From NCBI RefSeq assembly GCF_041146795.1, contig NC_135184.1, positions 10,778,967 to 10,842,966 on the forward strand: a stretch of 64,000 nt of DNA. The letters are read 5' to 3'. This stretch comes from Maylandia zebra. Its lineage: Eukaryota > Chordata > Actinopteri > Cichliformes > Cichlidae. This document shows positions 10,701 through 21,600 of the stretch, one piece after another. A program made the translations under genes and the position numbers. The first letter of the stretch is position 1. Each line of letters starts with the position of its first letter. The notes beneath the pieces are model-generated. The model ran no database searches. It was not told the DNA's origin and worked only from the letters and a program-made list of their open reading frames with translations.

Positions 10701-13449
10701 GATTGACCCCAATTTCTTCTTGTTGTCCAGGATTCGTTCCAGACGCTGAAGAAATGGGTGAAGGAGCTGAAGGAACACGGTCCAGAAGACATTGTAGTAG
10801 CTATAGCAGGGAATAAGAATGATTTAGGAGACATCAGGTGGGCTTCTTTTTTTCATCTCTCTTTTTTTTTATATTTGTAGTTTTTATTGGTGATCTTGTA
10901 CAGAAGGAACTTTACAACATACATGGGGACAAAGATCAGATAGCCATATACATTGTTGGTCAACATATCCAACAGAATTTCAATTTCTCAAAACTGTAGG
11001 AAGATGTAAGTAATAGTTCCCAGTTGTATTTCTCTAACTGGAGGCAGTTGATCCAATCTTGGTAAGGAGAGTCACTTAAATAAAATCGCTTCTCAGCTCT
11101 TTAATGTACTGGGTCCATCTGGAACAGAGTTTGTTGAATTTGTCTCTTTGAAGCTGCAATTTTTCATCTCTTTTGTTGCAAATATGTTTAAAAAAAGTTT
11201 CTACAGACACTGTTAGACTGAGTTAACAAACAAATGTGAAAATGGAAATAATTTACCTCAAAAGGGGTCCAAAGTTGAGGGATTTTCACAGTGAGCAAAC
11301 TGCAGAGAAGAAGTACAAAGTATTGTGTTGCAAGTCTTTAAGAGTGAAACAGGACAACTGTTAACTTAATCCGGGCAGAGATCTGAATCATCGTCTAGCC
11401 ACGTCCTGTCATACCACACTGAAGTAAGGTGGTTAAGCCAAGGACTTGTGCATTTCTTGAATTTACAACCACTGGGGTTCTTTGTACTGACAGCAGACTG
11501 ATCTCTGAGGCTCTTCGTCACATGTTCTGTCAATGAATAGCTCGTCAATTGTGGTCGTTTTCAGAAAGTACTTCTATTTTTGTTTTATTGCCTGACAGAC
11601 TTGAGACCAAACTAAAATATATATGTGGCCTATGAACTAAAATAAATAAAATAACCCCTGTTATTGGAGGTCTGTGGCATCACTTCAAAGGTCTTATTTG
11701 TTCCAAAGCAGCAACATGACCTTTCTCTTTATGTTTAGTGATGAAGAAGTTGTGTTATTATTCACTCTGGTCCCAATTATAAGTCTTCTTTTATTGTATC
11801 CCTTCCTTCAACAATATATGTGCAGTAAAGTCACACAATACTGTGCAAAGGTGTGGAGTCGCCACTTTATTTCTGTACATTTTGTACGTTCTTGTACCTG
11901 ACTATTTTCAGTGGACTGACTTTGTTGAGCCACTGACCTATGAAACAGTCAAGTTTAAAAAGTCCTTTTTTAAGTGTTGCCTTCACATTACAGACAACTT
12001 AGCAAATAAACAATTTTCAGTTGTATCTGTAGACATTTTGTTACTGGCAGCCTGTCACAAATATACATCTTTTGTTAACATTTTTAGTTGAATTCATGAG
12101 AGATTGCAAAGATAACACAATTTGACAGGCATAAAATGGCATTTCTACCCCAACAAACTGATTCCCAAAGTGTTATAAGCTGAAACCCCGATATATTTTG
12201 GCACGGTGTGCAGTTTGTCCTTAAAAAAAATGGAGGAAACTGCACAATCAGAGGTGAGAAGAAGTGTCAGGCCTGAAAAAAAAAAACATGTCTACATCCA
12301 GTTAGAAACTCAACTGGTGAAAGTGACTAATTAAAATGCAGATTTTCCATCTGAACTGTTCATCTTTTTTACAGGGAAGTTCCTATGAAGGAAGCTAAGG
12401 AGTTTGCTGAATCAATTGCGGCTATTTTCATTGAGACGAGTGCCCGAAATGCTGTCAATGTTGAGGAGCTCTTTCAGAAAATCAGTAGGTTTTGTGGCTT
12501 TTTGTTTTCTCCATCAGAAGTACTAGTGTGTCCTGTCTTGTGCTTGATTTAGAGTGGCCTAAGCAGCCTGCTGCACCTCCCCAGAAAAGTAACTACACTT
12601 TTAGAGCGGATCAGCTCTAAAATCTTCTCTCTTGTCTGCATTTCAGTGAAAGTAACTGTTGGTCATGTTAAACACTAGTCTATGTTAATACCCTAGTGAA
12701 CTCCAGCTTCCTCTCATAGTCCAGAAACGGATTTGTTAGGTCAACGAATCTAGATTGGCTACAGGCCCTGTGATTGAGGGTGTCCTGTCTAGGATGTACC
12801 TGGCAACTTGCAGTATGACAGCTAGAATAGACCCTGAAGTGGATGATCAGTTAACAAAGTGGATAAATGTGACAAGAGACAGTTTTTTTTAAATGTATCT
12901 TTTGTTTGTGCTCAGAATGGAAGCAGAAAAAAATCTCTGACTTTAATTATTCAGTTCCAAATAAACCTGGACTCTACATTACCCTGGAGCCTGCAACACA
13001 GCATGACTCCAAATGATGATATGAAACATGCAGTTTGTAATGCACATTTTCTGTTTTAATTGCATTAAGGTTCTGCCATAATGTGGGGGATACATTTTAA
13101 ATCAAATATAACACAGTGAAAGTTTTATTTTTATTCCGGCTAATTGATGCTGGGATGTTTTGGTTCAACGCTGTGTATCCTAAGCTAAGCAAACTCCTTT
13201 CTTTCATGTGGTCATCAAAAAAACTGCTCTGCCTTAATTTTAGTAGTAGTGAAGCAATGCCAAATACAACTCAGCTAAATTTATAAAACTCTTTGTATGC
13301 TTAAGATGACTAAATCTGATGTGGAATCTCTTTAAATGTCTGTATTTTTAGGTAAACAAATTCCACCCCTGGAAAATTCTGAGGTGGACAGCAATGATTC
13401 CTTTAAACTCACACGACAGCCTGCTCCATCCACCAGGAGGTGCTGCTAG
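4714..13449 (+). CDS. rab31: Ras-related GTPase Rab31, complete, seven coding exons
   Basis: Exons: 4714-4749, 6999-7078, 8212-8293, 10345-10416, 10731-10837, 12375-12484, 13352-13449; 585 nt, 194 aa. All introns are GT-AG and phases join without a break. The start ATG sits in ACCATGG. P-loop GDTGVGKS at 12-19, switch I Thr37, WDTAGQE at 59-65, NKND at 118-121, ETSAR at 146-150, and a C-terminal RRCC for double geranylgeranylation. Rab31 (Rab5/Rab22 group) acts in trans-Golgi to endosome transport and early-endosome traffic. The N-terminal 100 residues are nearly identical to human RAB31; the tail after about residue 164 is divergent, as expected for the hypervariable region. Rab22a is the main alternative, but the tail [13 protein letters not shown] and the neighbours favour rab31. 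The G5 motif reads SAR, not the usual SAK. Confidence 0.95.
5690..6290. mobile_element. Decayed hAT-like MITE region, possibly nested
   Basis: Repeated GGTATCG/GATACC motifs mark both sides (about 5690-5760 and 6220-6250), and the right end reads CAGTATTGCACAACACTA, a form I associate with fish hAT MITEs. Inside, 5905-6035 starts with CCACTAGTACC and ends with GGTGCTAGTGG, suggesting a second inserted MITE. No clean target duplication was found for either. Confidence 0.4.
6690..6745 (-). repeat. Short fragment of a dispersed fish repeat with a CTCF-like core
   Basis: The GCCCCCTGCTGGCCCTTAG segment followed by TAAGAATGCAG resembles, inverted, the middle of the repeat at 51081-51532. Only this core is recognisable. 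Confidence 0.4.
7079..8211 (+). other. rab31: rab31 intron 2
   Basis: GT-AG intron in phase 2. AT-rich; nothing else recognised beyond a short poly(T) run near 7937-7950. Confidence 0.8.
8912..9183. mobile_element. hAT-type MITE with 8-bp target duplication
   Basis: Ends are CAGTGTTTCTCAAACTT and, inverted, CAGTGGTTCTCAAACTGTGG. Flanking 8-mers are GAACATGT (8904-8911) and GAATATGT (9184-9191), a 7/8 match typical of a hAT target duplication. The 272-bp interior is AT-rich and non-coding. Lies in rab31 intron 3. Confidence 0.8.
9350..9636 (+). mobile_element. tRNA-derived SINE, AFC-like (cichlid)
   Basis: The head is tRNA-like, with a degenerate A box (TGGCTCAAGAGTTGGG, about 9360) and a B box (GGTTCGAGCC, 9403-9412), an RNA polymerase III promoter. 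A conserved body follows, then a tail ending in ACAGGCCATTTACCAT. From memory this matches the AFC SINE of African cichlids; the copy lacks part of the usual 3' region. It is not a functional tRNA gene. No clear target duplication was found. Confidence 0.8.
10838..12374 (+). other. rab31: rab31 intron 5
   Basis: GT-AG, phase 2. No recognisable repeat or exon; short open frames near 11674-12091 have no family signal. Confidence 0.75.
12485..13351 (+). other. rab31: rab31 intron 6
   Basis: GTAGGT donor, TTTTTAG acceptor, phase 1. Contains the dispersed-repeat copy at 12716-12868. Confidence 0.8.
12716..12868 (+). repeat. Decayed copy of a dispersed fish repeat ending in a GGATAAA/GGAT tail
   Basis: The order of motifs (GTCCAGAAAC, a GTTAGGTCAAC-like segment, GTGTCCTGTCTAGG, then AGTGGATAAATG) follows that of the better copy at 49276-49487. 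Heavily mutated. Confidence 0.45.
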
Positions 13450-15326
13450 TACCAGCAGCGGCTGATAAGATGACTTCCTTCCGCACTAAGGACCCACCAG
13501 CACAGCAATCCACACGGCGTCTTACCCTAGTGACAGCACAGTGAGCAGACTGAAGTTGGCCTGCACGTGTGGTTGATTGCAACATGAAACAGAAAAACCT
13601 GCCAGCAGTATTATATGCGTCAATCCACCAGTTTTAACATGCATGTTTATTTAATTTATTCCTAGCAGTTTCAGATCTGCTGAAGTCATGAAGCAGAAAG
13701 CCTTCAGTTTGTCCCCCTCAGGTGGTGTTCTGGCTGAACTACTGTGTGGTGTGATACATACAGAAGCTCATTCTAAATTTCAACTCATTTTATACTCTGA
13801 CTTTAAAATTGAGCACAAATTAAAAACAAGCGGAGCTGACGTGTTTTCTAAAGACAGGAATTTAATAGTTGTTTTCATCACTCTCCTTCTCTGTAGACTA
13901 TTATAGCACTGTGGCTCTTAAACACATTGAAATTCTTAATATCAATTTTTAGCAAGTCTAACTCCTCCACCCATGAAGCATTTGTGCACATGTGCCACAT
14001 TTAAGTAAGAGGTCGTTAAGAACAAACTCAGACGAGCATTTATCTCTGTAGCTCAAATGCGACAGGTTTACATTCCTCACGTGTTTTTCACGCACATTTG
14101 CTTTAGAAAGATTTTAACTGTAGTGCTGCAGTGGGAACAGCTTGAATCACAATTACAGCATGACACCCCCGGCTGAAACACTGTGACCAATGCTAGAACT
14201 GTTTACATAGTGATTTGTTAAAGATGTTTTCTACGTGCTGAAGTGTATTGAGATTTCATTGCAGGGAACGACTGTATACAGCTGCCAGTCGTGTTTTTGT
14301 TTTTTCATGCATTTTACCTGTAAAAGGGGGTCACTTTTGTATTGTTGATAAGAGACAAGAACTGCATCTATTTGACTTTAAACATGTGTGCAGCTGTTAT
14401 ATTGCATATACTAACCAAACTCTAAAAGAACTGTGGGAGCGCAGCCCTAACCGTTTAAACCGTTCATCATGCAGCACTTTGCATATTTACACAGTATCAG
14501 CTGGGAGTTGCTTTAATAGTAAAAATGTTAACTATTGCAGTTCTCCTTAACTTCAGCATACAGGAGAAATTATTTGAAGGAACATGAAAATTAATTACAA
14601 TACTGACCAATTAGTTTTGCATTGTCATAGCTTACATTTGTAGTTTACATTTGTACTTGAGTTACTTATTTACATTATAACGTGTACAGTTTTTATCAAC
14701 AGGTATGATGGGATAATAGAATCAAATGTTGACTTTGTAATGCCATAAATATAATGATATTTACCGCCCTATATATGGGAAAATATACCAGCCTTCATTC
14801 AGAAATCTTCTAGTCTGTGTGGCCTTGCTTATCTGAAAAACATACGGTGCATACCTTTAGGTATATGACGCAGTTTTTTAGCTCAGAGGTTAATTTGGAG
14901 CAAATGTGCGGCATGGGACTACAATCTTCCACTAAAATGCACCACTCAGTAATTGGCTTAAGATGAAAACTGAAATGAACTTAAGAGCTTCTTAGTACCA
15001 GATATAAACAAAGTTATATCAGCTGGAAGAGTTATGATTGAAAACAACCTTCATACAATGTAGACTGGATTTCTCAGTGCGCATTGTTTGGACCCCCTTT
15101 TGTGTGTTGAGATGGCGACACAAGTGCCTTTTGTATGTTTTTCTAAACAAAATGTATGACATGGCTAAAATGTGCATACTGTTAGAATTAATTACTCATG
15201 TCTGACCAAATATATACATAACACTGCCATTCCTTTACAGTCACACTCATACTGTATGCTGCAGTCATGCTTCTCTGTTTACTCTATAGACCAGATTAAC
15301 ATCTGTATATTAATCAATGTAATAAA
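13450..15326 (+). other. rab31: rab31 3' untranslated region
   Basis: AT-rich DNA follows the stop codon. AATAAA at 15321-15326 after a long signal-free stretch is the likely main poly(A) signal, giving a 3'UTR near 1.9 kb. Confidence 0.6.
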
Positions 15327-15436
15327 GAAGTAAAGATTCAATTTCTCTTCAAATTTTACTCTTTCCAATAATGAAATACTGAAGTGTCATCAAAGATCTC
15401 AAACACTGTCAAAGGATTACAAACTAAGCTGATGTC

Positions 15437-15960
15437 TGTACAGTTTCTCAGTCATCCAGTAGTCTAGAGAGCTTGAAAACAAAGAGGCAACTGAACTGAT
15501 GATATTTGATCTATCAATCATCCAAGAGTCTTCTTCAGCTGTAAAAGTAAAAGGGGGTGAATCCCGCTTGTTGTCAAAGAAACTGGAGAATTTTAGCCAA
15601 CAAGCTTGACATCCCAGAACACTTCAGACCCAGCGACACACTTGACAAAAGCTGGTTCATCCCAAAGACAAAACTCCCAAACACATGCTAAGTATCATAG
15701 TGTTCTCACTGGAGAAAACAAACAGCTATTCCATAAATGCATGGCACAGCGTAGAAGAGCCACCTCAACAGGACAAGACTGAGCTACACATCTGCATCTA
15801 AAGGATAAAGGCCACTCTTTGAAGGATGCCAGAGTTCAAACTTTAGACTGAGAAGACAAACGGTTTGAAAGAGGAGTAAAACAGGCCATCTGTCCACTGA
15901 TGTGGATCGTCATTGAACAGTGGCTTATGACACCAATGAGGTCTCGCAGTACTTTCACTT
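15437..15960 (+). mobile_element. Penelope-like element relic with GIY-YIG endonuclease remnant
   Basis: From about 15596 to 15930 the plus strand, in shifting frames with many stops, follows the C-terminal end of fish Penelope-like elements: PEHFRPSDTL, then PKTKLPNTC, then the equivalents of HGTA, HLHLK and EDRWFERG. That end carries the GIY-YIG nuclease; the Y-I-G motif itself is lost here. Just upstream, 15437-15545 holds in inverse orientation the GAAGAAGACTCTTGGATGA type of tail sequence, consistent with the inverted or tandem pseudo-LTRs of these elements. Inactive. Confidence 0.55.
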
Positions 15961-17379
15961 TTAACCACCCTTAAGGTGTTGGTAATGACCCATACCTTTC
16001 ATTTTTAGAACCGAACAAGCCTCTTTTCTCAAGATCTCTATTAAGTTTTGATAATAGGTAAATGAGTGAGAAAGATGCAGTCACTAAAAGAGGGTTGTAT
16101 CATGACATTAACATCTTGACATTGTGAAAACACTCTATGCAGCCTCATTTAAACCACCTTATACTGGAGTCCTATGGAAATGACTGAACATGATACTGGT
16201 AGGGAAGGTATATTATGGAAGAACAAATGTCTGGCTTTCACCTAAAAAACCCGATATCACTATAGAACAACCTTTTATCTTTAACAGCAAGAAATGATCA
16301 TTATTTCTGAACATGCACAAGCGTGACACTCTGAACTGCTTTAAACACCTCAAATCACATGTAGACTGCGTCCTATTCAGTACAGCTTACTGAGGAGAAG
16401 TCCTCAATTCCCATAAAAGCGATGGATCGCAGTGTCAATGGTCTCTAAGAGAGCAAGCCTCAGATATTAATAGTTCACAATGAGTACACACACTGCACAA
16501 AATCGCTGGATTCCTCGCAAATAGCATCTTAAATTCCCCTTTTTAGCATTCCCCTTTTCATCTACGCTCACATGATGGCCCAAAATGTGTTAAGTTTCAT
16601 CTCTCGAATAAAAAAAGTTTTTCTTTTTTAGAAAGAGTTCTCCTCAACCAGTTGGTGTTTTTCTGCACTGACTTCAGTATTAACTAAAAAAGAAACAGCT
16701 GCAGGAAGATTTTCAAACTAGTTAGGTTAGTTGGCAGTAGGTCACCAGTCTGTGTTCAAGCAGCACTGCCTTAAAAACAGTCATGATTCTGTCATGGAAA
16801 TCACTACGTGGGCTCAGGAACACTTCCAGAAATCACTGTCTGTGTCTGGGAATTAATGCTTGTGTAACTGGGAGCTCGCACACCTTTTTCCAGGTGGAAA
16901 AGCAATCATCACTGCTGAAAGGTATATACACTTTTTAGAGCAACATAAAGCTCCCATCCAGATGACGTCCTCTTTCAGGGAAAGCTTTGCATATTTCAGA
17001 CTATGCTAATCTGATTACTGCCTTAGTAGGAGAAAAGTCCAGGTGCTGACCTGGCCTGCCTGTATATCAGACTTTTCACCAATGAAAAGCATTATAAGCA
17101 TGATGAAATGAAAAGTAAAAACAAAGAAGAAGACCTGGAATTTTTGAGCAGCTAGAGTCATATATCAGACACGAACCAGACGACATTCATCTCTCAAAAG
17201 TCCTACAACTGGTCTCCAAATTTTTCCCAGAGGGATACAACTGTTGTTAAAAGTAGTGGTTAAAATCATGGTTTTATAAGATCTCCAAATCTAAAATAGT
17301 CTAATGAAATTTTGCATTGATGGAAAAAAATCACTTCTGTGAAAATAAGATAATACTAAGGGCCTATAGTCCCTTAGTG

Positions 17380-17920
17380 TTGTGATATTTTGATACCACG
17401 GTTAGCATTTACAGGATATTGTTTTATACAGGAAAACTGTTACTCAATAAGGCCCATCTACTAGTTGTTTTTCTCTTTCTCTGTGACCCAAGAATTAATG
17501 TGTAAGACTCACAAGCTGGTACCCCAAGGTCGAAAACACCACAGAGACGAGACCACTTCCTTACTCCCATCCTCCCTTCCTTATCTTTTAGAAAAGAGCC
17601 AGGTGGTTTGTTTCAGAATTCACTAATGAAAGAACTCTGTATTCTATGTCTAGGAGTGTATTTTGCTGGGATGATCATAAATTGTAGCTGAACTGATAAA
17701 CTACACACAGGATACTTCTTTGCTCACAAGGCAGGAAGACGTTTCCTTATTTGGTCTGTACCGGTTTGAACTAGGAAAGCTGACACACGAACCTTTTTTT
17801 TTCTCTATATAAGCTGTTATGTACTAAATAAACCTTTGAGTCGATTGGGAAGGCAACCTAAAGCAGTCTCTGTTTTCTTGTTCTCCCAAGCTGCTCCCAA
17901 GCTCGTACTAACACGCTGAA
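17380..17920 (+). mobile_element. Putative solo LTR of an endogenous retrovirus-like element
   Basis: TATATAA at 17806-17812 is followed closely by AATAAA at 17827-17832 and a T/C-rich stretch, as in some class I ERV LTRs where the poly(A) signal lies close to the TATA box. A TGT...ACA frame (about 17377 to 17912) is possible, but flanking duplications were not found. No internal viral genes are present. Confidence 0.35.
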
Positions 17921-18479
17921 TGGCATACCTGAGTGTTACTTTAAATAATTAGGAATCTTAGAAGGAAAGGACAGAACTCTGCTTATCGCTCGTGCCTTGG
18001 AGGGAAAACCGGGATGGACATTTTTTTCCTTCACTTAGTATCTGTATACTCAGTATACTGTTATCAGTATACTGATTAAGTAATCTGTGGTTTAGTTTGA
18101 TTGCACACATTGATTACGTCGTAAACAAACATCTTTAAAGGGTGACCACTCCGGTACTGTTACCAGGGCAACATGTGACCCGTGCTACACACCAACCTCA
18201 ACATGCCCTTTAAACCACAAACAACACTTACATTTACGTTACATGTACGTTCACTAATACTTCTAACAGGTTTAACTAGACTACTGCAGAGTGAATTTAC
18301 TGCGTTAATGTGCATGTATACACCGCAGACATGCGATTATCATACGTCCCTGATTAAAATTCTCGATTAAATCAATAAAGCACAATTTAACTTGGTTCTG
18401 GATTTTATAAGATTATTTTATAACATGTTTTTCCTTCCCCGTACGTCTATTTCAGTGTCCACACATTATAACTCGTTTA

Positions 18480-18676
18480 CTGTACCATAATCGCATCAGT
18501 TGCCAGACCACGAGTGCGCGCAACAGAGGGCTGTGCACTCGCGCGTTCAAGTATTTGTACCCACATGCTCGCTGAGCTCAGTCAGCGTTTGACTCAGTAG
18601 TGGCAGAAGGGATCCAGGATTTCCACTTGTTAGTAAACTCCACGATACCGAAATCAAGTGCATCCCTTCAGCCAAC
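18480..18676 (+). promoter_or_regulatory. vapa: vapa promoter / 5'UTR region
   Basis: CpG-containing segment with GAGTGCGCGCAAC and CTCGCGCGTT, no TATA box, and an AP-1-type TGACTCA near 18590-18596. Position just before the vapa start codon and the CpG density support promoter function; the exact start site is unknown. Confidence 0.45.
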
Positions 18677-21600
18677 ATGTCAAAGTTGGATCAGATCCTT
18701 ATCCTCGACCCTCCGTCTGACCTCAAATTTAAAGGTATGTGAATGAAATATTATTTATTTACTTGTTGTCGTGTCAAATGTCCAGCGAGTAGTAGTGGTA
18801 GTGAAGCAATGATTTCACACTCCCTCAAGCGAATTTCGTTGCTAGCAAGCTAGCTAGCATTCACCGCCATTTTAAGTTAGCCAGGGAGCCGGACGGGCCG
18901 CTGCAGCCTGGCGCTATAGTGACGTGGATAGCCGGGCAGGCGTGCACCCAGGTGGCCTGCTATTCAGTACCAGCTTACTGACAGTACCAGGCAAAGAGCT
19001 GGAAGGATGTGGCTGTCAGTGACTGCTTAAAAAAAGGAAAGTTAAAGTCTACACGTTAAGAAGCATGTTTGTGTATGTCTTCACTTTTAATATCAGCTAC
19101 TATGCTGTTGCTAGTTGTGTTAGCAGGAGTAAACTGTTGTTTCTTGTGGCTTAGGCTATTCCCTGGAAAGAAATTAATTTCAGAATGAAAAATCCAGCGT
19201 TTATCTTGATGCACCTGTGGCAGGAACTTGTGAAGCCAGTTAAAGTGACTGACAGTTGGAATGACAAACTTGGTTAGCTAACGTGAACTGTAACAACATG
19301 GATAGTTTATTTTTTTTAATAGCAACACCGGGCTAACGTTAGTTCAGTTGACCTAAACCTATTAGCTAGATATTGGCTAATTTTAAGCGTGTGTTCGCAT
19401 CCTGGGCAAAACAGGACGGCACATTCATGGGAAAGCAGGGTGCTTCGCGCATTCAGCACTGATTGCTTTTCCTGGTAGTGATAACGTCCAGTGATGTGTC
19501 AGTTAACCGTTGGCTAATGATAGCTTGGCTAGCCAGCTAATGCCAAAGTTGATGTGTAGCTGTGTAGTTGTATAACCGTGTTGTTTTGCGTCTGACAGAC
19601 CTGAAGAGACCCATATCACATTTTTTAAAAGTCCTAGATAGAACATAACTTTTGGTCATTTGTGAGTCCAACTGTTGCTCTTGTGGGCAAGTGGATGAAG
19701 TGGCAGTAAACGGCGCTGATTTCAATGAAGCTAGCCCTCCCAGGCCATGGGTGACACAACAATCTCCACAGTTGGACTATTTATCCTCATCATTATTCAT
19801 TTTGACCCAAAATTCCGCACAGCACTTCTCGTATTTGTCCCAGTTACCAAGCTCTGTGCCTGCTGGAAGCATTTTTGCGAACTAGACAGTTATTTCTCTT
19901 TCTGTTGAATGTACCACTGTCCTGGACGAGGTTATAAGAGGACACTGGTGTTTGGACAAGGTGTGAATTGATACTGGTTGTAGTCTGACAGGATCATTAG
20001 GAAGGACACAAGCTCACATTCCAGACCCGCTGTGTCTGTGGGTGGGGTGTAATAATTAGAATGTTTTGGTGATGAGGTGTCCAGGGTGAAACTAAAAATT
20101 ATTAGTTTCACCCTGGACATTATTATTTTGCCTGTATTTGACGATGACACAGGTGAAATAAAGGCGCGCCCCCCCCCCATGTTAAAACTCTGAAACTTAT
20201 AAAATTTGTGTACATTGATTAAAATCCAGGAATGTTTTTATCATGCAAGGTGCAACAGAAAGTGCGATGGTGAATGGAGCCTTTTCCAACAGGCTGACAT
20301 TGTAATTGGACAGGGGTATGGATGTAAATCAGTAAAAACTTGCTCTGGCTTAAGTTGAAAGACATCTGGAAAAGGTAGTAACCATTTGATTAAACTCACA
20401 TTTGTTATGTCATAATAACAGCATCAAACAACAGGTTAATGTTGCTATTATGATAAAATTCTTCAATCATATGGTTGGAAAGCCACCAATAGTCTTATTT
20501 GTCTCGGACAGGTTGTTTTTTGGGAGCAACGAGGTAAACCAGAATAAATAGATGAAACTTTCTCCAGCTGAACGTTAAAATTTCATGGGTATTTAGCCTG
20601 ATGGTAGACACATGGTTTGTCATAATCTGATTATGGACCTCTACTTTTTACCCGATTAAGAAATTCTACTCTAATTTGACTTGTTCCTGTTACTGATCAG
20701 TCACACGGTTTACATTTTCCCTCATCAGATTAAACTTTTGGCTTTTTATATTCTGGATTGGACGCAAAGCTAAATTGCATCAGTATGATGCTGTTCATAC
20801 TGATCATTGTTTACTGATCCTCATTGACTCGTTTTGTTCTTTAGCACAGAGGCCAAAATGTTTAATCCACTGCACATGTAAGAAAATCCCAATTTCTGGG
20901 TCATAAACCACATTCTAACAATTTGATATAAAATGTAAATTATAATGAAAATATGTTTATGTCCTAGCAGTAGAACCTGGAAGCATATTGTATGTTGTAT
21001 ATCAGGGTTTTGGTTGTATCAAAATAGTCCTTTTGTAGGGACTACACATGTTTATGACTCTGTCTTACTTAACAAAAGTCTGTGAACCTTCCTGTTATTT
21101 ATGACTATCTAATAAACAAAAGTGTATTTTATGCTGTGGTAAATTAAACCCTAACTTAGAACATGTATGATAATTCCAGTATAGTGGCCCATTTGCTTTC
21201 ATACAAACCAGAGTTTTGTCATACTTTTAACCGGTCGTGTTTAGAGACTCAAGTCTTTATACCTGTTAAGCCCTTTGGCCACTTAACCTGTTATTGAACC
21301 AGCATCATATTAAATCTTACATTGGGGGGGGACCTCTAATCCCAAGTACTAAATCCCTAAAGAATGCATCACTTAAATTTGGGAGCTGTCCCCCCCACCC
21401 TTGTTTTTGTGTTTTGTTTTGTTTTTACATTTTTGTATGGCCCACATTTAAGTGGCTTCGGTTTTTCATGTGAAGAAGCAATCTGAGGAGAAGGACGATG
21501 ACCACAGCTTCTTTACCTTCACAGAGACAGAGCTAAATCGGTCTGCATGTATTGGAAAGCTGGACTGTTTTAGAGCCTCTGCTGGGACTCCTCCAGCAAG

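Larger units (their letters stand above)
15327..18676. other. Spacer between rab31 and vapa
   Basis: Holds the Penelope-like relic, an LTR-like segment and the vapa promoter region. Between 16000 and 17330 nothing was recognised. Near 18035-18085 the octamer AGTATACT recurs as a short palindromic cluster. Confidence 0.6.

Noticed and set aside
14248..14550. 100-codon frame in the rab31 3'UTR
   Set aside because: No domain and located in AT-rich 3'UTR sequence.
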